This document shows, one piece after another, positions 12,656 to 23,703 of a DNA stretch of 64,000 nt. Made by a program: the position numbers and the translations under genes. This DNA comes from Anastrepha obliqua (Eukaryota; Arthropoda; Insecta; Diptera; Tephritidae): assembly GCF_027943255.1 (NCBI RefSeq), contig NC_072892.1:32015792-32079791 (forward strand), given 5' to 3'. The notes under the pieces are model-generated. The model searched no databases. It was not told the DNA's origin and saw only the letters and a program-made list of their open reading frames with translations. Position 1 is the first letter of the stretch, and each line of letters starts with the position of its first letter.

Positions 12656-12978
12656 AGAGCTGGGCGCTTATCATAATGATTACATTTCAATTACGATAGC
12701 TGTAATTGTAATAATTAAATAACATTCGATTACATGCGACTACGACGAATTGTAAGCATAAAGGTTACCATTACAATTATAATAATTGTAATCTTAAAAA
12801 TTGAAGTACTACGATTACTATAATCGTTGCCATGGAATCTATGATTGTGAGTACTTCATGCAAACTATGATTATGATTACATTAATCGTAATGTTGAAAA
12901 TATTATGGATTACATTATCGCATTACCGCAATCGTAAGTAATCAAAATGTAATCGTAATCCTAATTGCTCAGCTCTGA
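12656..12978. repeat. GATTAC-rich segment, possible MITE
   Basis: About 320 bp are dominated by degenerate GATTAC and GTAATC words on both strands. The edges carry a short imperfect inverted repeat (AGAGCTGGGC at 12657; GCTCAGCTCT at 12967). A similar GATTAC-rich tract lies at about 35580-35720. The inverted ends suggest a small hAT-like MITE, but I could not read a clean 8-bp target duplication. Confidence 0.35.
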
Positions 12979-13329
12979 CTTAATCATAGCTCTATCAGAA
13001 TTTGTTTATTTCAAATGAGGAATTTAAAAATTTTTCTTTTGCCTTTATTCTGGAATAAAAAATCACAATCACGGGCAATGTCGAAAAAGTTAAAGGAAGA
13101 AGCAATCGTAAAAGTATAATATGCCCAGTGGCCCTAAATTCAAAAAACCGATTCCAATGGATTTTTACCCAACAATCTTTCAGGTAGAAATACACCCCAT
13201 TGAGATATGTGAGAGAATGTATCCGTAGAAAAATGAGAGAAACCCACATTTACATACTTTTAGCTGGTCAGGTAGTTTTGAGAGTAAAATCACCTTTCTA
13301 TCAAGTAAAATCACCTCAAAAATGGTATA

Positions 13330-13870
13330 TGGCTGCCTGAACCTCCTCAGGGAGGCACATGAGGGAAAAGAAATAACGGACCATCTAGCTAAAAAAAAGG
13401 GCCAAACATGCCGCTAATCTGTGCACTTACAAATGGCCACGTTCTCAGGAAGCCGGAGGAGAAAAAATTTGTTGAGCACTGGCGAGATCCGATCGGTCAG
13501 CTGTAAGCGAAACAATTTCTAACGCCGGACAGAGGAATTTCTTCAAAGCTACTTTCACTCAGTAGGGTAGACTTTAGACTTTTAACTGATTACTTTACAG
13601 GCCACTCTAGCCCGAGATACCACTTAAACAAAATTGGTATTTCTGAAACCAGCATCTGCCGATTCTGTGAAATGGACGCTGAATATTCGGAATACATTTT
13701 TTGTGAATGTCCTACTCTAGGCAGAAAACGGCCCCACTATCTTGAAGGTATTGCCGTGCATCCTTGTAAATTATGTAATAATTAATCCCAGAAAGGTGCA
13801 AAATCAAAAAAAAAAAACCTTAAAATATAGGGTATCGCAGCGGGCTTTGCACAATAGATCTTTTTCGATT
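13330..13870 (+). pseudogene. LINE relic, end of RNase H and C-terminal zinc-knuckle region
   Basis: The plus strand reads, with frame breaks, ITDHLAKKKG (end of an RNase H-like domain) and then TGHSSPRYHLNKIGIS, ICRFCEMDAE, FCECPTLGRKRPHY. The same order appears in the better preserved element at 47628-48270 (GHCSLRYHLNNIDLS, CRFCEMD, CECPALGRQRLHHL). The two are therefore copies of one LINE family with an RNase H domain. This copy is decayed and lacks the RT. Confidence 0.65.
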
Positions 13871-13987
13871 GCAATAATTCTTTGTTTTCGACTATAAAAA
13901 TGGTGTAATTTTATGCAAAGTAGATCTTACTCCTATTCTTCTTCGTCTCTTTTTACAGAAGATTTAATATAATAATTTTTCCAGAAA

Positions 13988-14017
13988 AGACAATTTTTTT
14001 TTTTTTTTTTTTTTTAA
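13988..14017. repeat. Poly(T) run
   Basis: About 26 consecutive T bases lie in the PHRF1 intron. The origin is unclear; it could be the tail of a minus-strand retroelement. Confidence 0.6.
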
Positions 14018-14317
14018 AGTCAACGTAATCTGCAGTAAAGTGGCTGTATAGTTACTTTGAAATAATATTCACTCTCTAAACGAAACCCTTTTCGACTTCT
14101 TTTTATTTAAAAAATTGTGACATTTATAAAAGTTCTGAACTTTTCAAAGCAATGAAAGTTCAAGCTCATATAATATTTTTATATTAACCAGTAGTGGACG
14201 ACCACCTTTGATCGCTTATTGTAGTCTCTATACACTTTTGCCATATTCGAAAAATTGCATTGTATTTATTTAAAAAAAAAAAAAGTACTTTTTATTTGAT
14301 TTTCTTTCAATTCATAC

Positions 14318-16945
14318 CTTAGCTGCTTCACTTTCCGGTTGTGCTTGTGATTGTAATTCTGTAGATTTGGCAACTTCTTGTGATTCGGCAGAGTAAACCG
14401 AAAAGTTCGGACAATTCGAATCGTCATCGTCATTTCCATAATCGTTATTAAGTTGTTGGAATATTGGAGTGCCCCAAGGCATCGGTACGCCTGGCGGTGG
14501 CGCAGGTGGTGGTGGAACAGTCATAATCGGTCGAATGGATTGCATTGGTGAGTGCATTGCCAGTGGTGGTGGCGGGCCACTCATACCCATTGCTGGTGGC
14601 GGTGGTCCACTCATCGGTAGTGGACCCATAATGGGAGGTGGTCCCGTCATGTGAGGTGGTGCCGACATTGGCGGTGGCCCGGACATTGGCGGTGGTCCTG
14701 ATATGGGTGGTGGTGGCCCCGACATCGGCGGTGGTCCGGACATGGGCGGCGGACCTGTCATGTTCAGTGCCCCTGAAGGTATAAGCGGAGAAGGGGTCGC
14801 GACTGATTGTGCCCCCATTACGGGTGGTGGTAAATCGCCAAAGAGCTGATTTTCACTTGGCACATTCTGCTGTTGAGGTGGCGGTAGCCCACTAAATAAA
14901 TTATTCCCATCATTGGGTGTATTTATTAACAGATTGCGTTGCTGTTGCTGCCTGTCACCGTCGTTCCGATGCATAAATGGCAACGAGTTGCGTTGATTGG
15001 GGTTGCGTTGGTTATTGCGTTGATTGAAGCGCATTGTGAAGGGTGAAAAATTTGAGCTCTGATTACTGTTGTTGTTTTGGAAGTTTTGATTACTAAAATT
15101 GAAATTGCCGCGACCGACCATACTGTTCGAATTACCGCCACTGTCACCACCTGTTGAGTGTCTGTATTGGCCGCCACTTCCACCGCCTTGGTTGCGATAA
15201 TTATTTTGGCTATTGTTGTTGTAACGATTGTTATAGTTACCTCCACCACCACCACCACCAGTACCGCCTCCACTTCCGAAGCTCTGATTACCGCCGCCGC
15301 GCGAATACACTGGCGCTTGTGTAACGCCCGCCAGTGGATTTATAGTGGAGCTTGATTGTTCGTTAGCATTGCCGTTAGGCGGGGTAGGTTTTTGCTGCGC
15401 ATTTGAATCAACGTTGACATTAGTATTACTGTTATTACCGCCACTTGGCAGTTGCAAAGTGCCATCGGAACTGATATGCACATTTTCCATGTTTCTTGCC
15501 GCATTGTGCCAGCGGTCTTGCATGTCCATTATGCTCGACAACAAATCACCTCCGGTAGGTGCTCCAGTTTGTACGGGCAAGTCGGGCATTACAATTCGTC
15601 TATTGTTGCCTTGTAGTCTGCCCAAAAGAATGCCTTTGGCTGCCCGTTGCGATCCAAAATTGGAAATGCGTATTGATGTTTGTACAGCAGTGCCATGTCC
15701 ACTCTCAAGCTGGATCTCATGATCAATACCATTATTATCGCTGTCCGAAAAGTATTCCAAATCATTTGCACCACCAAATAGTGAAAGCCCCGCCGAAGTG
15801 CCCGACAGGTGAGACGAGTATGTAGGATCTTTCTTGACGCCCATTTGTTCTGCTAAGCGCTTACTAGCCGTCATGCGTCCACCACTAGTGGTAGAACGAA
15901 CCGCATTACGCGCTGATGCTCTGCGCTTGCGCCGACGTCTCTTAATAACTTTCTTAGTCGCTTTAATTGCGAACTTTTCATCGAAATTATTCAGATCATA
16001 CTCAACAACATAGGTACGTCTACGCGCGCGACGCGGACGCCGCCTCCTAAGCTTACGCCTTGTACGGGTTGGCCTAGTGGTGCCTGTAGTTGCGGCGGTG
16101 GTTGTGCTGTTTCGTGGTCTACCACGGCCACGACTTGTTTCCGTGTTGCCTGTTGGCGTGTTTGTAGTCGTTTCGATCAGTTCGGCCAATCTGCGTGTTG
16201 TGCGCAATACAGCAGCGCGTATGCGTTCATTTTGGCGTGTACGCAATATGCGAGGCTGTTGAAGTTCCGTTACACGAAGAGCCGCTTCTGGTATGCCCAT
16301 GTCCCGTATGTCTTCGTAGAGCAAATTTAAATCTTCAGACACATTGTCACTTTCAGCCGAGGGATCGAAGCAGTTATCGCAATACCATGAACCCTCTGGA
16401 ATCTGTGTCAAAGCCGGTATTAGACAATCCATATGATAACCTTGATTACATTCATCGCACAACAGCATAACATCTTCGCGATCTGGGCTATTACAAATCT
16501 CACAATAAGTTACATCTTCATCAATGGGACCATCCTCCTCGTCGAGTATTAGCTCTTTATTGATTTTATTAGGATCTACGTTAATTTCGCGCACGATTCT
16601 ACGATTTTCATGACTTTCCCGCACAATAATCCGATCGAATTCGATACGATCTATAGGACATGTTTGCACATTCTTGGACCAAGCCTCGATGCAGCTGGCA
16701 CAGAATATGTGTGCACATGTAGCCGGCGAACCGATTTCTTGCTGTCGAAAAGTGAGGAGGCAAATCGGACATTTCTCGAGTAGTTCATTGCTGCTACTAT
16801 CCGAGTTGAAACCTGCCTCAATGTCATTCGTTTGCATGCTGCTTTCTTTATCCGCTGCCTCATCATTTGAATGTATGGGCTCATCTTCAGAGATGATGAT
16901 TTTCTTCGACGATTTGGTTACGCGCGTTTTTACCGACCGATTAAT
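14318..16945 (-). CDS. PHRF1: PHRF1-like protein, RING and PHD finger exon
   Basis: This minus-strand exon codes about 876 residues and opens at an acceptor (ATTTTACAG before 16945). The frame is already open upstream of the first ATG at 16837, so that ATG is probably internal. About 58 residues into the exon a C3HC4 RING finger starts (CPICLLTF, CAHIFCASCIEAW, CPID). About 85 residues later comes a PHD finger (YCEICNSPDRED, LLCDECNQGYHMDCL, GSWYCDNC). An arginine-rich basic region, an N/G/Q-rich stretch and a proline-rich region with repeated MSGPPP follow. RING directly followed by PHD in a large SR protein is the PHRF1 signature. The family acts in the nucleus as an E3 ubiquitin ligase that contacts RNA polymerase II. 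The exon ends at AAG then GTATGA. Confidence 0.9.
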
Positions 16946-17530
16946 CTGTAAAATAGAAATAATAGAAGCTATTAGACTTGGTTTGGAATATAAAATAATA
17001 GAAGAAAAATAAAATAATTCATTCCATCAAAGAAAGTTTCTAATAGTTCGATGCCCATGAAAAGTAAGCACGAACCTCGGTACTTTATTAATCATGAAAT
17101 ATTCATATCATCATTGATTTCATTTCCAAATATAATAAAAACTATTTGCTCATGTTTTTTTTTGTGTTTGCATGTTTAAAATTCTGCGACATATCAACAT
17201 TTGCATTTCAATTTTACCAACAGATTCTTATATTAACTTCGTTCGCACATTTTTTCTCATAATAATTATCCAGCACCAAATTTTCGAAGAATAATGAATT
17301 ATCAGAGTTCAAAATATTCATAAAGCGTATGCGAACGCAATATTTGCAAAAACTGGTCGAAAAGCATACAATAAATTTGTGGAAGAATAATACTGGAGTG
17401 AAAGTTCTTAGATGGATATGACATTCAGCTAATTGGCTTCTTGTTAAAGCGAAAAATTTGGGGAAAATAATATTTCATGCTTTTTCCTAGTTCCCACCTA
17501 TTATATATATATAATAAAAAAAAAATAAAT
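16946..17530. other. Sequence upstream of the PHRF1 RING exon
   Basis: A+T-rich sequence. I see no coding exon, RNA gene or repeat family here. In the proposed gene model it belongs to a 13.8-kb intron (16946-30778). Confidence 0.5.
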
Positions 17531-17837
17531 AATTGGCGCGTACACTTCTGTTAGGTGTTTGGCCGAGCTCCTCCTCCTATTTGTGGTGTGCGTCTTGATG
17601 TTGTTCCACAAATGGAGGGACCTACAGTTTCAAGCCGACTCCGAACGGCAGATATTTTTATAAGGAGCTTTTTCATGGTATTTCTATATCTCGGAGGTTT
17701 GCCGTTGCCTGCCGAGAACGACCGCTATTAGAAAAATGTTTTTATTAATTTTGCTTTCACCGAGATTCGAACCAACGACCTTTCTGTGAATTCCGAATGG
17801 TAATCACGCACCAACCCATTCGGCTACGGCGGCCGCC
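17531..17837 (-). repeat. tRNA-derived SINE, copy 2 (near full length)
   Basis: On the minus strand it opens with GGCGGCCGCCGTAGCCGAAT, with box B-like GGTTCGAATCTCGGTG, then the conserved body (GGCAACGGCAAACC, CCGTTCGGAGTCGGC, GGAACAACATCAAGACG, GAGGAGGAGCTCGGCC). It ends TACGCGCCAATT followed by an A+T-rich tail. At about 305 bp it is one of the longest copies here. Confidence 0.9.
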
Positions 17838-17840
17838 CTT

Positions 17841-18104
17841 TATGGGTGTTTGGCCAAACTCCTCCTACTATTTGTGGCGTGTGTCTTGATATTGTTCCAC
17901 AAATGTAGGGACCGAACGGCAGATATTTTTTATGAGGAGCTTTTTCATGGCAGAAAGACAACCGGAGGTTTGCCATTACTTGCCGAGGGGCGAACGCTAT
18001 TAGAAAAAAACTTGTTCTTCATTGTGGTTTTTCACCGAGATCCGAACCTACGTTCTCTCTGAATTCCGAATCGTAGTCACGCACCAACCCATTCGGCTAC
18101 GGCA
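17841..18104 (-). repeat. tRNA-derived SINE, copy 3
   Basis: It lies only a few bases from copy 2, in the same orientation. The body lacks the CTACAGTTTCAAGCCGACT segment, so it carries a small internal deletion. Confidence 0.85.
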
Positions 18105-18260
18105 CCTGATAATTAAATTAAATAAATTCATTGCAAGTGTTTTGGATACGCGAACGCCAAAACTTGAGAATTTGTGATACTTATCCAATTTAAGAATTTA
18201 TTACACTCTTGAATACTGCTTGCAATAACAGATGATTACGTGGTATGTATTGATTGTTTC

Positions 18261-18390
18261 GTCGAACTTTCGCTCCTATTTGAGGTGTGCATTCCATATA
18301 ACATTTTTATGCCACCTCCGAACTGGCAGATAATTTTTTATGAGGAGTTTTTTCATGGCAGAAATGCACTCGGAGGTTTGCCATTGTCTT
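18261..18390 (-). repeat. tRNA-derived SINE, copy 4 (5' truncated fragment)
   Basis: It carries the family words CTCCTATTTGAGGTGTGC, GGCAGATAATTTTTTATGAG and ATGGCAGAAATGCACTCGG on the plus strand, and stops at CCATTGTCTT before the tRNA-like part. Confidence 0.75.
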
Positions 18391-18589
18391 GACCAGAAGA
18401 AAGAAACTAATTAATTAGTTGCTAAATAAGTTTATGCGAGGGGACACTTGAAGAGCCAATCGGTATCATTAAAGGTTGATTTAAATAAAGCTGCCTTGTT
18501 ATACTGGATCCAATGATGTATTTTTATATACCTACAAGCAGCAATTAGAACGAGTCTACTGAGCAAAGTAGCTGCCTCCCTTCCGTTTC

Positions 18590-18662
18590 CACAGTAACGG
18601 AACGACCCGTATTAATATTTGGCCAAAAACGATCACTTCAGCGCTTCCCAAACACGAAAATA
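18590..18662 (+). repeat. Short CAA-tailed repeat, copy c (tail lost)
   Basis: It reads AGTAACGGAACGACCCGTAT, TATTTGGCCAAAAACGATCA and CTTCAGCGCTTCCC, then decays before the CAA tail. Confidence 0.6.
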
Positions 18663-19140
18663 GATCTTCCTATGAAAATTATGGAGTGCAATGAAGTTAA
18701 AAAATAAATATAATAATAATTTGCCGTTTAAGAGTGGCATAAAAAATGATGTGTTTCCATTTGTAGGACAACATCAATACGTAAACTACAAATTGTAGAA
18801 GCTCGGCCAAACATCCCACAAGGATGAATGCGCTGCGCCATTTATATATTTTATAGCGGCCATATGGTATAATCGGGCTGGAGTTACTCAACTACTTCGA
18901 AGATGAAACTTCAAAATGATAAAAAGTTTATTTCAAAGAGCGAGCCTCTTTAGCTATCTAAAGTATGCAACGATCTCTTATAATGACAGGTAATACTTTT
19001 CTATGACCAAACGAATGGCGCTCAAAAAGCAGTGGCGTGTACTAAATTTACTGGTAGAACCACAACTACATTTACGAAATAAAAATCGTATCTACATAGG
19101 GTCGATTATGGACATTTTCAAGCTTAGCGATAATCTAGGC

Positions 19141-19940
19141 TTATAAATTATTATAATTTTCAATGAGGAACTCTACTTTATAGCTTGTTTAGGTGAGATA
19201 GAAGGGAAAACTAAAAACAAATGGCACTAATCAGGTCAGTAAAGTTAAAAAAAAAAAAACAAATTTAAAAAAATATTAAAAACAAAAAACAAAATTAAAA
19301 AAAAAAGGTTAAAAAAAAATTTATATAAAAAATAACAAATAAAAATTAAGTAAAAAAATTTGTTAAATAAAAAAGAAAAAAAAAAATAAATAAATAAAAA
19401 AGAAAAAAATAAATAAATAAAAAAGAAAATAAAAATAATAAAAAATAAATAAATAAATAAAAATTAAAAAACAAAAAGAAATTAACAAAAATAAATATTT
19501 TATTGTGAATATTTTTCAGAAACGAATCTACAATGCAATATTTATTTTTTTTTATTTTTATTTATTTCTTTTTTAATTTTTATTTATTTTTTTTATTTTT
19601 ATTTATTTTTTTTATTTTTATTTTTTTTTTTTATTTTTATTAATTTTTTTTATTTTTATTTATTTTTTTTATTTTTATTTATTTTATTTTTTTTTTATTT
19701 TTTTTTTATTTAAAAATTTGTTTTTACTTAATTTTTATTTGTTATTTTTTATATAAAATTGTTTTTAACCTTTTTTTTTAATTTTGTTTTTTGGTTTTAA
19801 TATTTTTTTTTTTTAATTTGTTTTTTTTTTTTTTAACTTTACTGACCTGATTACTGCCATTTGTTTTTAGTTTTCCGTTCTATCTCACCTAAACAAGCAA
19901 TAAAATAGAGTTCCACATTGAAAATTATAATAATTTATAA
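19141..19940. repeat. 800-bp palindrome (foldback-like)
   Basis: The left arm starts near 19141 and the right arm ends near 19940. Matching blocks include AGGTGAGATAGAA, CAAATGGCA, ATCAGGTCAGTAAAGTTAA and TTATAAATTATTATAATTTT, each present on both strands at mirror positions. The arms are about 350-400 bp. The inner parts are almost pure A-runs on the left and T-runs on the right. The centre is about 40-60 bp at 19495-19555. No protein is coded. It resembles a foldback or long-hairpin MITE. Confidence 0.85.
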
Positions 19941-20554
19941 TAATTTTTTGAATTTTTTATTTTATGAGCTCAAATTAAATTATTACTATTTTTTCTTTAA
20001 TAGTTATCTTCGAAACTCTTCGTTGCCTCATTTGATTCAAAATGCCTTAGATCTTAAAGTACCGCAATCTTTATTTATAGCGTTCCAACGTTTAGTTCAT
20101 CTATATTTCCAGTGCAAATTTTCAAAAGCTTAAAATTTAAAACCTCTCTCTTGCAAATTGAGATTTGGTGATTTTTCACATTTATACCTCACTCTACTAA
20201 TCATTTGCCGGTAGATATAAAAACATTTGAAAATCTTAAATAATTTTAAAAAACTTTCGTTTCACTACTGTAACTTCCGTGAAAAAATAGTTAAATATAT
20301 TTACAGCCATTTGTTGACGTATTCGGCGGTCGAAATATCAAAACTCATATAAAGTCTTATCTGTGAGTTTTTTTTCTTACCCGAAAGGAAAGGGTATATA
20401 AATTCATATTTTTTTTTATATTTTCACCCACGCCAAATAGTTTGAGGAAAAAGTTGTTTATCATATAACTATCGAATTCGGCATTTTTAGGCGAAAACCA
20501 AAACAAACTCAACTCAGAGGAGAAATATGATCTAAATCTGTCAAGCAACTACTA

Positions 20555-20658
20555 AGTTACCGGAAAGACCCTAATTCATACCCGATTAAGGTCTGCCACC
20601 TCTACAGCATTACCAAAAAATTATGGAAAATGTTTTATGCAATTAGAACAACAACAAT
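20555..20658 (+). repeat. Short CAA-tailed repeat, copy d (complete)
   Basis: It reads GTTACCGGAAAGACCCTAAT, CATACCCGATTAAGGTCTG, ACAGCATTACC, TATGGAAAATGTTTTATGC and AGAACAACAACAAT. All blocks of the family are present in order over about 104 bp. Confidence 0.7.
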
Positions 20659-21499
20659 GAATTAGACAACAGTCGATACTCCGTTACTACAGAGGCCCAT
20701 ATTTGTTTTGAAAATGGAGCCAAGTTTTGCATGAAGTCGTAAGTTTTTCTTATTCAAATTTTATAAAAATGTATGTATGCACATATTTATGTGTATTAAT
20801 ATGAAGTGAAACCAACCTTGATATACAGTTAAAACTTTTTTTTATTTATGTATAAGAAATAGGCTAATTTCTAGCGCCCATGTGATGCTGTGTGTTCAAA
20901 ATTATATTTCTTTCAATATTTGCAGTTAAAACTAATTATATTTGGTAGACTGGAAGCTGTAGCTCTGACATTTGTTTGTTATGATGTGGCCATTCAGAAG
21001 GTGTGGCCAAGATCACACCGTTAACCAGCTCTCAGCTATTTTGAAGGAGTCAACTGATTTGCTGACTCAACAAGAGTTTACGACAAAACTGAGATTGTGC
21101 TGCTGATATTAGAAAAAATCAACGAAGGCATTGTTCGTTAATGTTTGAAAGAGCGTAAGTATACATGTGAAGTGGGTGGGCGGGCACAATTGTGCTGCCG
21201 AATACCAAAGACATGGCAACCGCAGTTATTCTCACAATTTTGTTTCGGATGGTCAACCCTTGTAATCTATCAACATTGGTTCCGTCTTGATGTTATCTTA
21301 AAAATGGTGAGTCCTACTGCTTTGAGAAGCCTCCGAAAGGTAAACGGTTTTTGCAAAAATACACACAAACGCGCTAGGTTCAAGTGCAAAAAATTTTATA
21401 GCAGATGCCAATATCTTCAATATCGTGCTAAATATTAACAGATTTTCCATAAAAATATTGGTTTTGTTACAATAATTAGGCTTAAAACTTAAAATTATT

Positions 21500-21960
21500 G
21501 AAAATGTTGGCCAAAAACTTCTGTTGAGAATATTGATGCTGTATCACAAAGTGTTGCTGAACAGCATTCAACATAGATATCTAGATGTGCTCAAAAATGC
21601 CGTATTTATGAATCGACTCTTAATTTACCTGTAGACGAGCTCATGGAGGACATTTAAATGGTGCGATTTTTCATATGTAATTGTAATTGCGGCCGCCGTA
21701 GCCGAATGGTTGGCCGTTCGGAGTCGGCTTGAAACTGTAGGTCCCTCCATTTGTGGAACAACATCAACACGCACACCACAAATAGGAGGAGGAGCTCGGC
21801 CAAGCACCTAACAGAAGTGTACGCGCCAATTATTTATTTTTTTTTTTTAATTGTAATTGAGCCGTATTTAGATCAAAAATAGTGAAACCTAAAAGAATCT
21901 AAATTTTTTCAAGTTATATTTTAAAATAACATCTAGAGCTCGTCTTTTGAAATACCCTTT
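21500..21960 (+). mobile_element. DD41D mariner deletion derivative, copy 1 (carries a SINE)
   Basis: It reads GTTGAGAATATTGATGCTGT and AACAGCATTCAACAT, then jumps past the catalytic domain to GGAGGACATTTAAATGG and the family's 3' non-coding end, finishing with TTTTGAAATACCCTTTA at 21960. The same join occurs in the copy at 28640-29115. A SINE interrupts it at 21690-21847. Confidence 0.65.
21690..21847 (+). repeat. tRNA-derived SINE, copy 5, with 12-bp target duplication
   Basis: The host word TAATTGTAATTG is present on both sides (21678-21689 and 21848-21859), which marks a retroposition event. The SINE keeps its first ~25 bases (CGGCCGCCGTAGCCGAATGG), then jumps to CCGTTCGGAGTCGGC and continues to TACGCGCCAATT plus an A+T tail. 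Box B and the central body are deleted. Confidence 0.9.
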
Positions 21961-22094
21961 ATAACGAAAGAAATTCACTAAATATCCATTTGTATAGATC
22001 CATATGAGGAATTCTAATTGTTTCACGCCGTTTCTGGAAAATAACGTATATAGCTACCTGCAAATTTTTTCTTTTTTTTTTGGGGAAACAACTT

Positions 22095-22335
22095 TTATTT
22101 TGAGGCAATGGAATGTTTGGCATTTTTGTAGAAACGGAAATGTTGCTGTGTCAGACAATGAGTCTTCGAACATAACAGGGAGAAATGGGAAGAGGCAATG
22201 CCTAAGGTATATGGTGGGTGGGGACAATTTCCATTATTTTGATGACCACTGTCGTGCTGAAAAATCATTTTGTCGTTTCTTTCTTTTGCTGGAAAGAAAC
22301 CTGGTTTAATACGTTGATTCAACCTGGTACCCAGT
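22095..22335 (-). pseudogene. Mariner transposase relic (mauritiana-like)
   Basis: The minus strand reads IKPGFFPAKERNDKMIFQHD, then after a deletion CPHPPYTLGIASSHFSLL, then QQHFRFYKNAKHSIASK. These follow the order of mariner C-terminal motifs (FQHDN, HPPYSPDLAPSD, the WIASKD region). The segment between FQHD and HPPY is missing and the third aspartate is gone. Confidence 0.6.
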
Positions 22336-22339
22336 ATGG

Positions 22340-23475
22340 GATTCAAGTAATTAATATTTGCTTTGTCTGTCAAAAATAGTGTAGTCACTGACCATCGAAC
22401 TATTTTTGACTTTGGATTATCGTAAATCTTCATCTATTCCTATAAAAAGTTAACTTTTTATGAATAAAAAGAAATTATAGTGGCATCTTTTGGATTTTTT
22501 TTAGCACTAGTCCAGATTTGCCATACTGTGTATCCAATATGAAGATTATACCGTAAGCTAATTTGCAAGAATTCAATCGTTGCAAACGCTTAGTGACGAT
22601 GAAAGACGTAATTTTATTAAAAATAAGAAATCGTCTATGAAAATCATTGAAAAGAAATTGGTGGTCTTCAGAGGACCGTGATACGCACGTTAAAGGATGG
22701 ATAGTCAAAGCGATAAAAATTCTCAAAAATCAATGACAACTTCGAGTAGTTTGAAACTTGCACTATGTATACTAACTTCGAATGGGCTATAAAACAACAT
22801 AACCAGAATTTTTCTAAAAATTGTGCAAAATATGAAAATTTTGAGGTAGTTTATTGAAGTTTGTTAAATTTTTCTGAATTTTGTACAAAGTTTAGAGCTT
22901 TGAATTATATGGTTTTTGTTGTAGAATGCACTATACTTTTGTAAAAACATTTCCTATAAAAAAATAGTTAAAACTTGATAATTCATCGCACTCCTATTAA
23001 TTTGAATACAGGTGCGAAATTCGAAGTAGTCGGCGAATATATTCCTTAATACAAAATATTTGTAAAGAAAAACTGTACTGGTTGTTTTCATTAGTAAAAA
23101 GAAAGTTTTTTTAATAAAGGATGTATTATATCGCCTTCTTATCTATATCTCTATATCCTATTTGCCGGCCTTAACTTATACTGCACACAACTTCTTTGAA
23201 TGTATTCATTTCCAATAGCCTTTCAAATGAATCTGTTGTAGGACCCTCCTAAGCCTTGTCCCAGTGACTCAGGTGTCAAGTGATTTGAAGGGGTTAGACC
23301 AGAGGACAAACGTGCGTAAGATATAATAGCATTTGAGGAGGTGATAAGATCACGGATTTTTCAAATTTTATTTCAAATTTTAATATGTCGAGGTCATCGT
23401 CATCGTTTAGCGCTGCAGCTTCTGATGGACTTTGCCTGCAAGCTGATTTGTCTACATTCATGTCAGTCACTTTGT
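22340..23475. other. No recognisable feature
   Basis: A+T-rich sequence with no coding potential, family repeat or RNA gene that I can support. Confidence 0.4.
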
Positions 23476-23703
23476 GTTGTTGTTGTTGTTGCAGTAGTTT
23501 ACCACGCCCTGCTAGGCGCGATGAAGAAACCGGTCGTAATCGTCAATCTCATCAAAGGAAAGGCTGCCATCCCAGTAAACTAAGTCTTAGTCTCTCGCTT
23601 GCTCTTCTCTTAAACGTTGCCCATACATGTACGAGGAACGCTGCTGGAGTGATAGTCCTTGGCCAGGTATAAATCCGAGTCGTTCCGGTAGCGTAGAACC
23701 AAC
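23476..23703 (-). repeat. Short CAA-tailed repeat, copy e (possibly interrupted)
   Basis: On the plus strand 23615-23703 carries the reverse complement of the body: CCCATACATGTACGAGGAAC, GCTGCTGGAGTGATAGTCC, TTGGCCAGGTATAAATCCGA, GTCGTTCCGGTAGCGTAGAA. A GTT run with GCAG at 23476-23497 could be its tail, separated by about 115 bp of other sequence. Confidence 0.65.

Larger units (their letters stand above)
7709..14317 (-). other. PHRF1: PHRF1 intron (6.6 kb) holding transposon debris
   Basis: On the minus strand the donor is AAG then GTATGA at 14311-14320, and the acceptor is TTCTCAG ending at 7709. The reading phase (0/0) is preserved. The intron holds a SINE fragment, a mariner relic, two copies of the short CAA-tailed repeat, a GATTAC-rich segment and a LINE RNase H relic, each listed separately. 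The stretches 7709-8703, 8905-9600 and 10403-12513 show only A+T-rich sequence and homopolymer runs (for example 10957-11000). Confidence 0.75.

Noticed and set aside
14469..15825. Glycine-rich plus-strand frames opposite the RING/PHD exon
   Set aside because: They are shadows of the proline-rich and asparagine-rich coding sequence on the minus strand.
21145..21438. A 97-codon plus-strand frame
   Set aside because: Cysteine- and lysine-containing translation with no recognisable domain and no splice or promoter context. I would not call it a gene.
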